The notes under the pieces were generated by a model. That model worked only from the letters and a program-made list of their open reading frames with translations, was not told where the DNA came from and searched no databases. A DNA stretch of 64,000 nt from Lysobacter enzymogenes. GTDB lineage: Bacteria > Pseudomonadota > Gammaproteobacteria > Xanthomonadales > Xanthomonadaceae. Of this stretch, positions 35,320 through 44,298 are shown piece after piece. Position numbers and translations under genes: made by a program. Within the stretch, counting starts at the first letter, position 1; every line of letters starts with the position of its first letter. Location: contig NZ_CP067396.1 in assembly GCF_023617245.1 (NCBI RefSeq), forward strand, positions 186,001-250,000, read 5' to 3'.

Positions 35320-36885
35320 ATGAAACTCTCACTGCTCGACACCGCCATCGTCCTGGCCTACCTGGCCGGCGTGTTCGTCCTCGCCCAATGGGTCTCGCGC
35401 GAAAAGAGCGGCCACGAGAAGACCGCCAAGGACTATTTCCTGGCGAGCAAGGCGCTGCCGTGGTGGGCCATCGGCGCCTCGCTGATCGCCGCCAACATCT
35501 CGGCCGAGCAGATCATCGGCATGTCCGGCTCGGGTTACGCGTTGGGCCTGGCGATCGCGTCCTACGAATGGATGGCGGCGGCGACGCTGCTGGTGGTCGG
35601 CAAGTTCTTCCTGCCGGTGTTCCTGCGCAACGGCATCTACACCATGCCGCAGTTTTTGGAGGAGCGTTACGGCAACCGCATCCGCACCCTGATGGCGGTG
35701 TTCTGGCTGGGCCTGTACGTGTTCGTCAACCTGACCTCGATCGTGTGGCTGGGTTCGATCGCGGTGGCGCAAGTCACCGGCATGGACCAGATGCTGGCGC
35801 TGACCCTGCTCGGCCTGTTCGCGCTGGCGTACCAGCTGTACGGCGGGCTCAAGGCGGTGGCGCTGACCGACATCGTGCAGGTGACGCTGCTGGTGCTCGG
35901 CGGGCTGTTGGTCGCGGGGCTGACGCTGAGCAAGATCGGCGACGGCGCGGGCATCGTCGCCGGCTTCCAGAAGCTGATGGCGGCGCATCCGGAGCATTTC
36001 CACATGATCCTGCCCAAGGACAGCCCGCATTACGACAAGCTGCCGGGCCTGGGCGTGCTGCTCGGCGGCTTGTGGATCGCGCACTTGAGCTATTGGGGCT
36101 TCAACCAATACATCATCCAGCGCGCGCTGGCGGCCAAGGACCTCAAGGAAGCGCAGAAGGGCATCGTGTTCGCCGCCGCGCTGAAGATCGTGCTGCCGGT
36201 GATCGTGGTGCTGCCGGGCATCGCCGCGGTGGTGCTGTCGCCGGGGCTGGAGCGTTCCGACGACGCGTATCCGGCGATGATGGCGCTGCTGCCGCCGGGC
36301 GTGCTCGGCCTGGTGTTCGCGGCGCTGGTCGCGGCGATCGTGGCGTCGCTGGCGTCGAAGATCAATTCGGTGGCGACCATCTTCACCCTGGACTTCTACG
36401 CCAAGCGCCGCGTCGATGCGAGCGAGCGCCAACTGGTGCGGGTCGGCCGCATCGCCGCGGCGGTGTCGATCCTGATCGCCATCCTCACCGCGCGGCCGCT
36501 GCTGGGCGGCTTCGACCAGGGCTTCCAGTACATCCAGGAGTACACCGGCTTCTTCACCCCGGGCATCGTGGTGATCTTCCTGTTCGGGCTGTTCTGGAAG
36601 CGCGCCAACGAAGCCGGCGCGCTGGCGGCGGCGGGCGGCTCGATCCTGCTGTCGGTGTTGTTCAAGTACGTGGTGTGGACCGACATGTCGTTCGTCAACC
36701 GCATCGGCGTGGTGTTCCTGCTGTCCGCGTTGCTGATGGCCGCGGTCTCGCTGGCGACCGCACCGCCGGCGGCGCGCGACCGCATCCGCCACGACGGCGT
36801 CAGCTACGCCACCGCGCCGGCCTGGAACGTGGCCGCGCTGGGCGTGCTGGCGATCCTGGTCGCGCTGTACGCCGCGTTCTGGTGA
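35320..36885 (+). CDS. Sodium/sugar symporter of the SSS (SGLT) family
   Basis: A 521-residue inner-membrane protein with about 14 membrane helices. It matches sodium/glucose-type symporters: KDYFLASKALPWWAIGASLIAANISAEQIIGMSG, the GIYTMPQFLEERY signature, and the region YWGFNQYIIQRALAAKDLKEAQKG typical of vSGLT-like proteins. The start is behind GGAGC. It is 202 bases after the TonB receptor and in the same direction. Probably imports glucose or a disaccharide released by the GH3 enzyme in the periplasm. Confidence 0.92.
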   Translation: MKLSLLDTAIVLAYLAGVFVLAQWVSREKSGHEKTAKDYFLASKALPWWAIGASLIAANISAEQIIGMSGSGYALGLAIASYEWMAAATLLVVGKFFLPVFLRNGIYTMPQFLEERYGNRIRTLMAVFWLGLYVFVNLTSIVWLGSIAVAQVTGMDQMLALTLLGLFALAYQLYGGLKAVALTDIVQVTLLVLGGLLVAGLTLSKIGDGAGIVAGFQKLMAAHPEHFHMILPKDSPHYDKLPGLGVLLGGLWIAHLSYWGFNQYIIQRALAAKDLKEAQKGIVFAAALKIVLPVIVVLPGIAAVVLSPGLERSDDAYPAMMALLPPGVLGLVFAALVAAIVASLASKINSVATIFTLDFYAKRRVDASERQLVRVGRIAAAVSILIAILTARPLLGGFDQGFQYIQEYTGFFTPGIVVIFLFGLFWKRANEAGALAAAGGSILLSVLFKYVVWTDMSFVNRIGVVFLLSALLMAAVSLATAPPAARDRIRHDGVSYATAPAWNVAALGVLAILVALYAAFW

Positions 36886-36932
36886 CGGCGCCGGCGCGAA
36901 CCACGCAGCGGCCGCGCCGCGCCGCGCGCGCG

Positions 36933-37958
36933 TCAGCGCTTGCGCGCGCGCGGCTTGCCGACCGGGCCGGTGGACTTGCGCAACTGCAGTTCGTACGGCG
37001 CCAGGATCAGCTGGCCGGCGTCGGGCGCCTTGATCCGCTTGAACAGTTCGTGGGTGGCCAGGCGGCCCATCTCGCGGGTCGGCTGGCGCACCGTGGTCAG
37101 CGGCGGATAGATCTGGCGCGAGATCGGCGTGTCGTCGAAGCCGCACACCGACACGTCGCCGGGAATCGACAAACCCATTTCGCTGGCGGTGCGGATGGTG
37201 CCGGCGGCCATGTCGTCGTTGGCGGCGAAGATCGCGGTCGGCGGATCGTCCATCAGCAACAGGCGCTGGGCGCAGATCGCGCCGGTGTCGTAGTGGAAGT
37301 CGCCTTCCACGACCAGTTCCGGGTCGAACCCGATGCCGGCCGCGGCCAGGCCGTCGCGGTAGCCGTTCAGGCGCCACTGGCTGGCGCCGTGCTCGGGGTG
37401 GCCCTTGATGTGGGCGATGCGGCGGTGGCCGAGCGAGACCAGGTGCGCCATCAGCTCGCGCACCGCGCGTTCCTCGTCGAGCACCACGCCGATGCGCTCG
37501 CCGCGCAGCTTGGGCGAGATGTTGGCGTAGGGAATGGCGAGCTGGCCGAGCCGCTTCATCAGCCCGGGGTGGTCGGTCAGCGGCGGGGTCAGCACCAGGC
37601 CGTCGGCGCGCGAGCGCTGCACGATCTCGTCCACATGCGCCACCAGCTTCTTGTCGGTGTAGGTCACCGGCGCCAGCATCAGGTTGTAGTGCTGGCTGTT
37701 GCAGGCGTCGAGCATGCCCGCCTGCACTTCCATCAGGTAGTTGCTGGACGGGTTGTCGTACAGCAGCGCGACCAGGAACGAACGCTGCCCGGCCAGGCTG
37801 CGCGCCGACGGGTTCGGACGGTATTGCAGCTTGCGCGCAGCGGCTTCCACGCGCTTGCGGGTTTCCTCGCTGACGTTGGGTTCCTGGTTGAGCACGCGCG
37901 AGACGGTCTTCATCGACACGCCCGCCTCCTCCGCCACATCTTCGATGCGCACCCGCAT
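36933..37958 (-). CDS. LacI-family transcriptional regulator
   Basis: A 341-residue repressor. The N-terminal helix-turn-helix IEDVAEEAGVSMKTVSRVLN and hinge (residues 1-60) are followed by a periplasmic-binding-protein-like sensor domain (FLVALLYDNPSSNYLMEVQAG, RRIAHIKGHPEHGASQWRLNGY, AIFAANDDMAAG, CGFDDTPISRQIYPPLTTV). The ATG at 37958 begins at the helix-turn-helix; an upstream in-frame GTG at 38021 would add 21 unlikely residues. Convergent to the symporter and divergent from the GH3 gene, so it most likely controls this beta-glucoside locus. Confidence 0.94.
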   Translation of the reverse strand: MRVRIEDVAEEAGVSMKTVSRVLNQEPNVSEETRKRVEAAARKLQYRPNPSARSLAGQRSFLVALLYDNPSSNYLMEVQAGMLDACNSQHYNLMLAPVTYTDKKLVAHVDEIVQRSRADGLVLTPPLTDHPGLMKRLGQLAIPYANISPKLRGERIGVVLDEERAVRELMAHLVSLGHRRIAHIKGHPEHGASQWRLNGYRDGLAAAGIGFDPELVVEGDFHYDTGAICAQRLLLMDDPPTAIFAANDDMAAGTIRTASEMGLSIPGDVSVCGFDDTPISRQIYPPLTTVRQPTREMGRLATHELFKRIKAPDAGQLILAPYELQLRKSTGPVGKPRARKR

Positions 37959-38014
37959 GACCGGTCTGTTTCCTTGTCGCGTGTTGGCCGCATTCTGCCA
38001 GAACGCGCGGACGG

Positions 38015-38028
38015 AACCCACGTGGTTT
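38015..38028. promoter_or_regulatory. Possible operator between lacI-type gene and GH3 gene
   Basis: AACCCACGTGGTTT contains the perfect 8-bp dyad CCACGTGG with near-symmetric flanks, in the 134-base divergent region. It does not match the TGACA-type operators, so it may belong to another factor. Confidence 0.3.
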
Positions 38029-38092
38029 TGCGGGGTTTATGCCGATCCGGCCACAACCTCGCGCCCTTTTTCCCTGCCTTGAGGAGTCATGC

Positions 38093-40681
38093 ATGAACGT
38101 CCCGTCCCGCCCGCGCCGCGGCGCCGCCGCTGTCTCGATCCAAACCGCCGCGCCGCGGCTGCGGCGGCTGGCCTGGGCGCTGCTGCTGGCGCTGGCGCCG
38201 CTGGCGCCCGCGCTGGCGCAGGACGCCGCCGCCGTGCATCCGGCGCAGTGGCCGGCGCTGAAGCCGCCGATTCCGCGCGACGCCGGACTGGAAGCGCGCA
38301 TCCAGGCGCTGCTGGCGAAGATGAGCGTGGAGGAGAAGGTCGGCCAGATCGTGCAGGCCGACATCAACGCCGCCACGCCCGAGGATGTGCGCAAATACCA
38401 CATCGGCTCGGTCCTGGCCGGCGGCAATTCCGAGCCCGGCGGCATCTCCGAGCCGGGCGGCAACTACGCCGCGCCGCCGCAGGAATGGCTCGACATCGCC
38501 GACAAGTTCTACGCCGCCTCGATGGACGCCAGCGACGGCAAGGTCGCGATCCCGATCATCTTCGGCATCGACGCGGTGCACGGCCACAACAACCTGATCG
38601 GCGCGACCTTGTTCCCGCACAACGTCGGCCTGGGCGCCACCCGCAATCCCGAGCTGATCCGCCGCATCGGCGAGGCCACCGCCGCCGAAGTGCGCAGCAC
38701 CGGCATGGAATGGACCTTCGCGCCGACCCTGACGGTGCCGCGCGACGACCGCTGGGGCCGCACCTACGAAGGCTATTCCGAGGATCCTCGGCTCGTCGCC
38801 AGCTACGCCGCGGCGGCGATCGAAGGCCTGCAGGGCAAGCTCGGCAGCAAGCAATTCCTCGACGGCGCGCACGTGATCGCCTCGGCCAAGCACTTCCTCG
38901 CCGACGGCGGCACCTTCGAGGGCCGCGACCAGGGCGATGCGAAGATCACCGAAAAAGAACTGCGCGAGGTCCACGGCGCCGGCTATCCGCCCGCGCTGAA
39001 GGCCGGCGCGCAGACGGTGATGGCCTCGTTCTCCAGCTGGAACGGCGCCAAGATGCACGGCAACCACGCGCTGCTGACCGATGTGCTGAAGGACCGCATG
39101 GGCTTCGACGGTTTCGTGGTCGGCGACTGGAACGCGCACGGCCAGCTGCCGGGCTGCGCCAACGACGACTGCGCGGCGGCGTTCAACGCCGGCGTCGACA
39201 TGCTGATGGCGCCGGACAGTTGGCGCGGTTACTACGACAACGCGCTCAAGCAGGTCCAGGCCGGCCAGATCAGCATGGCCCGGCTCGACGACGCGGTGAC
39301 CCGGATCCTGCGGGTGAAGCTGCGCCTGGGCCTGTTCGAGGCCGGCGCGCCGTCCAAGCGCCCGCTCGGCGGCAAGTTCGAACTGCTCGGCAGCGCCGAG
39401 CATCGCGCGATCGCGCGCCAGGCGGTGCGCGAATCGCTGGTGCTGCTCAAGAACGACAGCGGCGTGCTGCCGATCGCGCCCAAGTCGCGGGTGCTGGTGC
39501 TCGGCGACGGCGCCGACAACGTCGCCAAGCAGGCCGGCGGCTGGACCTTGAACTGGCAGGGCACCGGGCTCAAGCCGTCCGACTTCCCGCATGCGCAGTC
39601 GATCTGGGCCGGCCTGCGCGAGCAGATCCAGGCCGCCGGCGGCAGCGCCGAGCTGTCCAAGGACGGCCGTTACGCGACCAAGCCCGACGTGGCGATCTTC
39701 GTCTTCGGCGAAGACCCCTACGCCGAATTCCAGGGCGACCTGCGCATCGCCACCTTCCGCGGCAGCCGCAATCCCGAGCTCGACACGCTCAAGCGGCTCA
39801 AGGCCGAAGGCGTGCCGGTGGTGAGCGTGTTCCTGTCGGGGCGGCCGCTGTGGACCAATCGCGAGATCAACGCCTCCGACGCCTTCGTCGCCGCATGGCT
39901 GCCGGGCTCGGAAGGCGGCGGCGTCGCCGACGTGCTGTTGCGCAAGGCCGACGGCGCGATCCAGCACGACTTCAAGGGCACGCTGTCGTATTCGTGGCCG
40001 CGCACCGCGGTGCAGGTCGCCAACGTCGGCGACAAGGAGTACTCGCCGCAGTTCGCGTTCGGCTACGGGCTCAGCTACGCCAAGGCCGGCAAGGTCGGCG
40101 CGCTGTCGGAAGATCCGGGCACGCCGGACCTCGACCAGCGTTCGATGAGCTTCCTCGGCCGCGGCGCGCTGCCGCGCGGCTGGCTGCTGCGGGTGCAGTC
40201 GCAGGGCAAGTCCAGCGACGCGGCCAAGCCGCCGCTGGCCAGCGCCGATGGCGCGCTGGCGGTCACCGCGGTCGACTACAAGGCGCAGGAAGACGCCTGG
40301 CGCGCGCAGTGGAAGGGCGAGGCGCGGCTGGAACTGGTCGCGGACGCGCCGGTGGAACTGGTGCGCGAGACCAACGGCGACGTGCAGTTGCTGATCACGC
40401 TCAAGCCCGAATCGGTCGGCGCGGGCGAGGCCTGGCTGACCGCGCAGTGCGGGACCAAGTGCGAGGCGAAACTGCCGTTCGGCGAGGTCCTGCGCGGCCT
40501 GCCGCAAGGGCAGTGGCAGCGCATCGGCGTGCCGCTCAAGTGCGTGCGCGCGGCCGGCGGCGACATGGGCAAGCTGGCCTCGCCGTTCGGCCTGCAGGCG
40601 CCGAAGGGGACGGTGCTGGTGCTGCACGAAGTCGCCTACGGCACCGATGCGGACAAGGTGGTGGACTGCAAGCGGCAGTGA
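38093..40681 (+). CDS. GH3 family beta-glucosidase / exo-beta-glucan hydrolase
   Basis: An 862-residue periplasmic or secreted glycoside hydrolase. The signal peptide sits at residues 22-42 (RRLAWALLLALAPLAPALAQ). The (beta/alpha)8 domain covers about 60-410 with catalytic nucleophile D345 in FVVGDWNAHGQ, the ExoP-like form; IASAKHFLADGG and GIDAVHGHNN are also typical. The second GH3 domain (440-640) has VLVLGDGADNVAKQAGGW and the C-terminal ~200 residues add a beta-rich module. The ATG at 38093 has GAGGAG upstream. It should release glucose from beta-glucan oligosaccharides for the adjacent symporter. Confidence 0.94.
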   Translation: MNVPSRPRRGAAAVSIQTAAPRLRRLAWALLLALAPLAPALAQDAAAVHPAQWPALKPPIPRDAGLEARIQALLAKMSVEEKVGQIVQADINAATPEDVRKYHIGSVLAGGNSEPGGISEPGGNYAAPPQEWLDIADKFYAASMDASDGKVAIPIIFGIDAVHGHNNLIGATLFPHNVGLGATRNPELIRRIGEATAAEVRSTGMEWTFAPTLTVPRDDRWGRTYEGYSEDPRLVASYAAAAIEGLQGKLGSKQFLDGAHVIASAKHFLADGGTFEGRDQGDAKITEKELREVHGAGYPPALKAGAQTVMASFSSWNGAKMHGNHALLTDVLKDRMGFDGFVVGDWNAHGQLPGCANDDCAAAFNAGVDMLMAPDSWRGYYDNALKQVQAGQISMARLDDAVTRILRVKLRLGLFEAGAPSKRPLGGKFELLGSAEHRAIARQAVRESLVLLKNDSGVLPIAPKSRVLVLGDGADNVAKQAGGWTLNWQGTGLKPSDFPHAQSIWAGLREQIQAAGGSAELSKDGRYATKPDVAIFVFGEDPYAEFQGDLRIATFRGSRNPELDTLKRLKAEGVPVVSVFLSGRPLWTNREINASDAFVAAWLPGSEGGGVADVLLRKADGAIQHDFKGTLSYSWPRTAVQVANVGDKEYSPQFAFGYGLSYAKAGKVGALSEDPGTPDLDQRSMSFLGRGALPRGWLLRVQSQGKSSDAAKPPLASADGALAVTAVDYKAQEDAWRAQWKGEARLELVADAPVELVRETNGDVQLLITLKPESVGAGEAWLTAQCGTKCEAKLPFGEVLRGLPQGQWQRIGVPLKCVRAAGGDMGKLASPFGLQAPKGTVLVLHEVAYGTDADKVVDCKRQ

Positions 40682-40803
40682 GCCGGGCGCGCGGATCGTC
40701 GCGATCCGCGCGGCTGTCGCGCCGCCGTTCCCGCGTGGGCGCGGACGGCGGCGCGAAACGAAAGAAAAGGCGACTCGCGCTTTCGTTTTATCGAGGCGGC
40801 GAC

Positions 40804-40828
40804 GTGGGAGGGCCTTCAGGCCCGACGC
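40804..40828 (+). repeat. Extragenic palindrome, family 2 (single copy)
   Basis: Identical over 25 bases to the unit at 12798-12822 (GTGGGAGGGCCTTCAGGCCC followed by GACGC). It lies in the 262-base gap between the GH3 gene and the response regulator gene. Confidence 0.85.
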
Positions 40829-40943
40829 GGTTCGCTCCGATCGCCGCATCCCGCGGCACCCTTGCAACCACAGCCATGGACACTTTGTCCTGTGGCAGTT
40901 TGCCGCACGCCCGCCGCGCGGCCGCGGGCGTAGGATGCCGCGC

Positions 40944-41540
40944 ATGAACGCTTCCACGCCCCCCCGTGCCGTTCTGAGCGGCACGCCAGGCTCCGGCCTG
41001 ATCGTCGACGACGACGAGACCTACGCCGCCACGCTGCAACGCAGCCTGGCCCGCCGCGGCATCCAGGCGCGCACCGCCGGCAGCGTGCGCCAGGCGCTGG
41101 ACCTGGCCCTGCAGCAGGCGCCGTCCTTCGCCCTGGTCGACCTCAAGCTCGGCGCCGATTCGGGCCTGCAGCTGATCCGGCCGCTGCGCGAGTTGCGCGC
41201 GGACATGCGCATCGTCCTGGTCACCGGCTACGCCAGCGTCGCCACCGCGGTCGATGCGATCAAGCGCGGCGCCGACGACTACCTGCCCAAGCCGGCCAGC
41301 GTCGGCGCGATCCTCGCCGCGATCGGCGTCGACGCGCCCGATGCGGCGGCCGCGCCGGTGCAGGCGCCGGACACGATGATGCCGCTGCGGCGCCTGGAGT
41401 GGGAGCATATCCAGCAGGCGCTCAACGACACCGGCGGCAACATCTCGGCGACCGCGCGCCTGCTCGGCATGCACCGGCGCTCGCTGCAGCGCAAGCTCGG
41501 CAAGCGCCCGGGTCCCGAGCGCAGCGTGGTCGGCCTGTAG
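40944..41540 (+). CDS. RegA/PrrA/ActR-type response regulator
   Basis: A 198-residue redox-type response regulator. The receiver domain has phosphoacceptor D66 (FALVDLKLG), the VTGYASVATAVDAIKRGADDYLPKP signature, and a Pro-rich linker. The C-terminal Fis-type helix-turn-helix (RLEWEHIQQALNDTGGNISATARLLGMHRRSLQRKLGKRP) is diagnostic of the RegA/PrrA group that controls respiration and energy genes. The ATG at 40944 has AGGA upstream. No RegB-type kinase is visible nearby, but a SCO/SenC gene is, as in the prrB-prrC-prrA locus of Rhodobacter. Confidence 0.9.
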   Translation: MNASTPPRAVLSGTPGSGLIVDDDETYAATLQRSLARRGIQARTAGSVRQALDLALQQAPSFALVDLKLGADSGLQLIRPLRELRADMRIVLVTGYASVATAVDAIKRGADDYLPKPASVGAILAAIGVDAPDAAAAPVQAPDTMMPLRRLEWEHIQQALNDTGGNISATARLLGMHRRSLQRKLGKRPGPERSVVGL

Positions 41541-41551
41541 CCGAAGCCTTC

Positions 41552-41647
41552 TGTAGGAGCGGCGCGAGCCGCGACTGCGACGATGCAACTACGACGGAAC
41601 CTGCGCGACGGCTGCGTCGTCGCAGTCGCGGCTCGCGCCGCTCCTAC
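41552..41647. repeat. Inverted pair of family-1 extragenic palindromes (variant)
   Basis: A forward unit at 41552-41579 (TGTAGGAGCGGCGCGAGCC...) and its inverse at 41621-41647 flank 41 bases between the convergent regulator and PCuAC genes. They differ from the 14862 unit at two positions, both changed compatibly in each arm. Confidence 0.88.
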
Positions 41648-41654
41648 GGGTCGA

Positions 41655-42134
41655 TCACGAAGCGGGCGTCGCGAGCGGGCGGACCTCGGCGTGCACCTGC
41701 TGCTCGCTGCGTTTGCCGTCCGCGTCTTCGAACAGCAGCGTCAGCGCGACCTTTTCGCCGGCGCGCAGCGGCCGCTGCAATCCGATCAGCATCAGGTGAT
41801 AGCCGCCCGGCGCCAACGCCACCGCGCGGCCCTTGGGCAAGTCCAGCGAAGCGACCTGGCGCATGCGCATCATCTGCCCTTGCATCGCCATCTCGTGCAC
41901 TTCGACGTGTTCGGCCGCCGGCGAACGCGCCCCGACCAGGCGCAGGTCGCGCGCGGCGGTCAGGCGCATGAAGGCGCCGGTGGCCGGTTGCCGCGGCACG
42001 GTCGCGCGCACCCATGGCGCATCGATGGCGACTTGCGCGCCGCTCGCGGACGCGGCGCCCATCTGCGCGAAAGCGATCGGCGCACACAGCAGCGCGGCGG
42101 CGAACAGGAGCGAATGGCGAAGCGGGATGCGCAT
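41655..42134 (-). CDS. Periplasmic copper chaperone PCuAC
   Basis: A 159-residue PCuAC protein that delivers Cu(I) towards the CuA centre of cytochrome c oxidase. A signal peptide ends at APIAFAQ. The complete copper motif H-x10-M-x21-H-x-M is present as H80, M91, H113 and M115. The ATG at 42134 is used. Its start lies 8 bases after the SCO gene stop, so the two form an operon for oxidase copper loading. Confidence 0.93.
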   Translation of the reverse strand: MRIPLRHSLLFAAALLCAPIAFAQMGAASASGAQVAIDAPWVRATVPRQPATGAFMRLTAARDLRLVGARSPAAEHVEVHEMAMQGQMMRMRQVASLDLPKGRAVALAPGGYHLMLIGLQRPLRAGEKVALTLLFEDADGKRSEQQVHAEVRPLATPAS

Positions 42135-42142
42135 GCGCGGCC

Positions 42143-42745
42143 TCACAGGATCTGGCGGATGTCGTCGACGCACTCGGCCGCGCTTTGCTCATGGCGCAAG
42201 GCCATGCGCAGCCGGCCGCGGGCGTCGTAGACGTAACTCAACGCGGAGTGGTCGATGGTGTAGGTCGAGCCGGTCGGGACCTTGGCGTAGACCACGCGGA
42301 AGGCCTTGGCGGTTTCGGCGATGCGCTGCTCGCTGCCGCTCAGGCCGATGAAGCTCGGATCGAAGGCCTGGGTATAGGCCCGCAGCACCTGCGGCGTGTC
42401 GCGTTCGGGGTCCAGGGTCACGAACAACACCTGCAGCCGCTGGCCGTCGGCGCCGAGCAGTTTTCGGATCTGCACCGCGCGGGTCAGCGCGGTCGGGCAT
42501 ACGTCCGGGCACAGGGTGAAGCCGAAGAACAGCAGCACTGCGCGGCCGTAGAAGTCCGACAGGGTGCGTTCGCGGCCGTCGGGATCGCTGAGGCGGAAAT
42601 CGCCGCCGAAGCCGGGGCGCTGGCTCAAGTCGATGCCGTGCAGCCGCAGTTTCGGCTCCTGTTCGCCGCAGGCGCTGAGCAGCGCGGCGGCGCCGGCCGC
42701 GGCGAGCAAGCGGCGGCGCGAGGGCAGGGCGGGATGGTCGCGCAT
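42143..42745 (-). CDS. SCO1/SenC-family copper-binding lipoprotein
   Basis: A 200-residue thioredoxin-fold protein needed for assembly of the CuA site of cytochrome oxidase. The lipoprotein signal ends LLSAC (C26). The copper ligands are C79 and C83 in CPDVCP and H166 in TIDHSALSY. A Tat-like twin-arginine stretch (SRRRLLAAAG) precedes the hydrophobic core. Cotranscribed with the PCuAC gene downstream. Confidence 0.93.
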   Translation of the reverse strand: MRDHPALPSRRRLLAAAGAAALLSACGEQEPKLRLHGIDLSQRPGFGGDFRLSDPDGRERTLSDFYGRAVLLFFGFTLCPDVCPTALTRAVQIRKLLGADGQRLQVLFVTLDPERDTPQVLRAYTQAFDPSFIGLSGSEQRIAETAKAFRVVYAKVPTGSTYTIDHSALSYVYDARGRLRMALRHEQSAAECVDDIRQIL

Positions 42746-42850
42746 GCGCAATCGCTTCGGTGCGGGGAGGCTCGCATTGCAGCACCGGCGTCGCACGCGC
42801 GGATGTGGCTCAGTGTCGCAGCGGCGTTTTTGCGCAAGGCCGCGACGCGC

Positions 42851-43561
42851 TCAGAGATCGCGCACCACCCACTGCCCCGGCAGCGGCGCATCGGCGACTT
42901 CCAGCGCTGCCTGCGCCACTTCTTCCGGCGAGCGTCCCGCGCGCCAGGCGTCGGCGAGCGCGCGCAGGCGTTCGCGGGTGGCGCGGGTGTAGGCGCCTTC
43001 CATTTCGTTCTGCGCATCGGCGGCGAGCTTCTGCGGATACAGCGTGCGCGCGTCCTCGCTGCGGTTGAGCAGGGCGATCAGCCGCGCCAGCGCGGTGCGG
43101 AACGTCTCCGCGCCGAGCGCGGTGCGCTGGGTGCGCTGCAGGTGCCACACCGTCAGGTACTCCACCGGCCCGAGCAGCCGCCGCGGCGTGGCGCCGAAGA
43201 AATGCCCGGACAGGGCGCTGACCGCGACCGGCCCGGTCGCGTCGGGCAGGCGGGTCGCGCCCCAGGAGCTGAGCGCGCCGCCGGGCAGGTCCATGCGCCG
43301 CAGCGCGGTGCCGAAGGTGTCGGCGAGCAGGCGCTGGGCGCGCACGTCGTCGCTCTCGGCGACCACGCCGAGCAGGCGGATGAACAAGGGATAGCGGTCC
43401 TCGCCGAGCCGGCGGACCACGCGCTTGAGCACGCTGAGCCGGTACTCCGGGTCGCTGTGCGCGGCCAGCGCCGAGACCAGGCGGTCGGCGGCGGCGCGCA
43501 GGGCTTCGGGCGAGGGAGCGGCGTCGGTCACGGGAGCGGGGAACGGCAGCGAAGACGCCAC
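42851..43561 (-). CDS. Hypothetical soluble protein
   Basis: A 236-residue helical cytoplasmic protein that I do not recognise. Visible features are AEYRLSVLKRVVRRLGEDRYPLF-like helices, a central VEYLTVWHLQRTQRTALGAETF and a C-terminal ADAPLPGQWVVRDL. No signal or membrane segment. The start given is a GTG at 43561, the furthest upstream with matching codon bias; the true start may be internal. It lies between the SCO operon and the type III secretion locus and has no clear link to either. Confidence 0.65.
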   Translation of the reverse strand: MASSLPFPAPVTDAAPSPEALRAAADRLVSALAAHSDPEYRLSVLKRVVRRLGEDRYPLFIRLLGVVAESDDVRAQRLLADTFGTALRRMDLPGGALSSWGATRLPDATGPVAVSALSGHFFGATPRRLLGPVEYLTVWHLQRTQRTALGAETFRTALARLIALLNRSEDARTLYPQKLAADAQNEMEGAYTRATRERLRALADAWRAGRSPEEVAQAALEVADAPLPGQWVVRDL

Positions 43562-43754
43562 TAGCCTAGCCGAGCGGGCCGGCGCCAGCGACGCGGGTAT
43601 CCGCGAAGGCCGCGCTCGCGGTCCGGCGGATCATTCGGCGGGGCGCTTGCAGTCGCAGAGCCCGGCCTTGGCCGACGCTGTCGCCTTCGCGGCGGCCACG
43701 GGCATTACCCGGGCGGGTGCGCCCCAGGCGGTCGGCGAATCAAGAGCTGACGAA

Positions 43755-44072
43755 TCAAACCGTCAGCGAATCCAGTACCGCGTCGGCGCCGCGGTCGGCC
43801 GCGGCGGACAGGTCTAGCTGGCCCAGCTCGCGCTCCAGCCCGCTGTCGCCGGGAAGTTGCCGCTCGCCGGCCGCCACGCCGCGCCAGGCATCGGCGTTGA
43901 GGGTTTGCTCGCCCGGATCCCGCGCCGGCGGGGCATAGGCCGGAACCGCCTCGGCGACCGCGGCCGGCAGCGACGCGCCCTGCGTCGCCGGTTCGCGGAC
44001 GCGCAGCGCTTCCAGCGTCTGGCTGTCGAGGCCAGCGCGGTCGATGCGCGAATCGGGGCCGATGCTGCTCAT
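43755..44072 (-). CDS. Small hypothetical protein beside the type III secretion locus
   Basis: A 105-residue hydrophilic protein, starting at an ATG at 44072 (MSSIGPDSRIDRAGLDSQTL). Its N-terminus is rich in Ser, Gly and Asp with no signal peptide, a composition compatible with a type III secreted protein; that is inference only. The second half (GDSGLERELGQLDLSAAADRGADAVLDSL) is amphipathic. It is divergent from sctU and shares the upstream region that carries a weak copy of the secretion-locus element. Confidence 0.5.
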   Translation of the reverse strand: MSSIGPDSRIDRAGLDSQTLEALRVREPATQGASLPAAVAEAVPAYAPPARDPGEQTLNADAWRGVAAGERQLPGDSGLERELGQLDLSAAADRGADAVLDSLTV

Positions 44073-44298
44073 GCGGTCGGGGTGGGCGGATCGCCGTTTC
44101 GGGGGATGGACGCAATGTAGCCCCGCGGCCGCGACAGGGCCAACTCGGGGCGACCCTAGGTGTCCGCCAGGTGCCCAGGGCGCATTCAGCCGCGTCTCGC
44201 CGAGCCGTCGCAAGGCCCGCGGCGATTGCTGACAGCCGCCACTTCCGGCCTGTGCGCCGCGTGCTAGCCTCGATGGCCTTCACCCAGCAGGGCCGCGC

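Noticed and set aside
35329..38463. A 1044-codon minus-strand frame across symporter, LacI and GH3 genes
   Set aside because: It crosses three genes with clear homology in other frames, has no domain and is Arg/Gly/Ala-rich.
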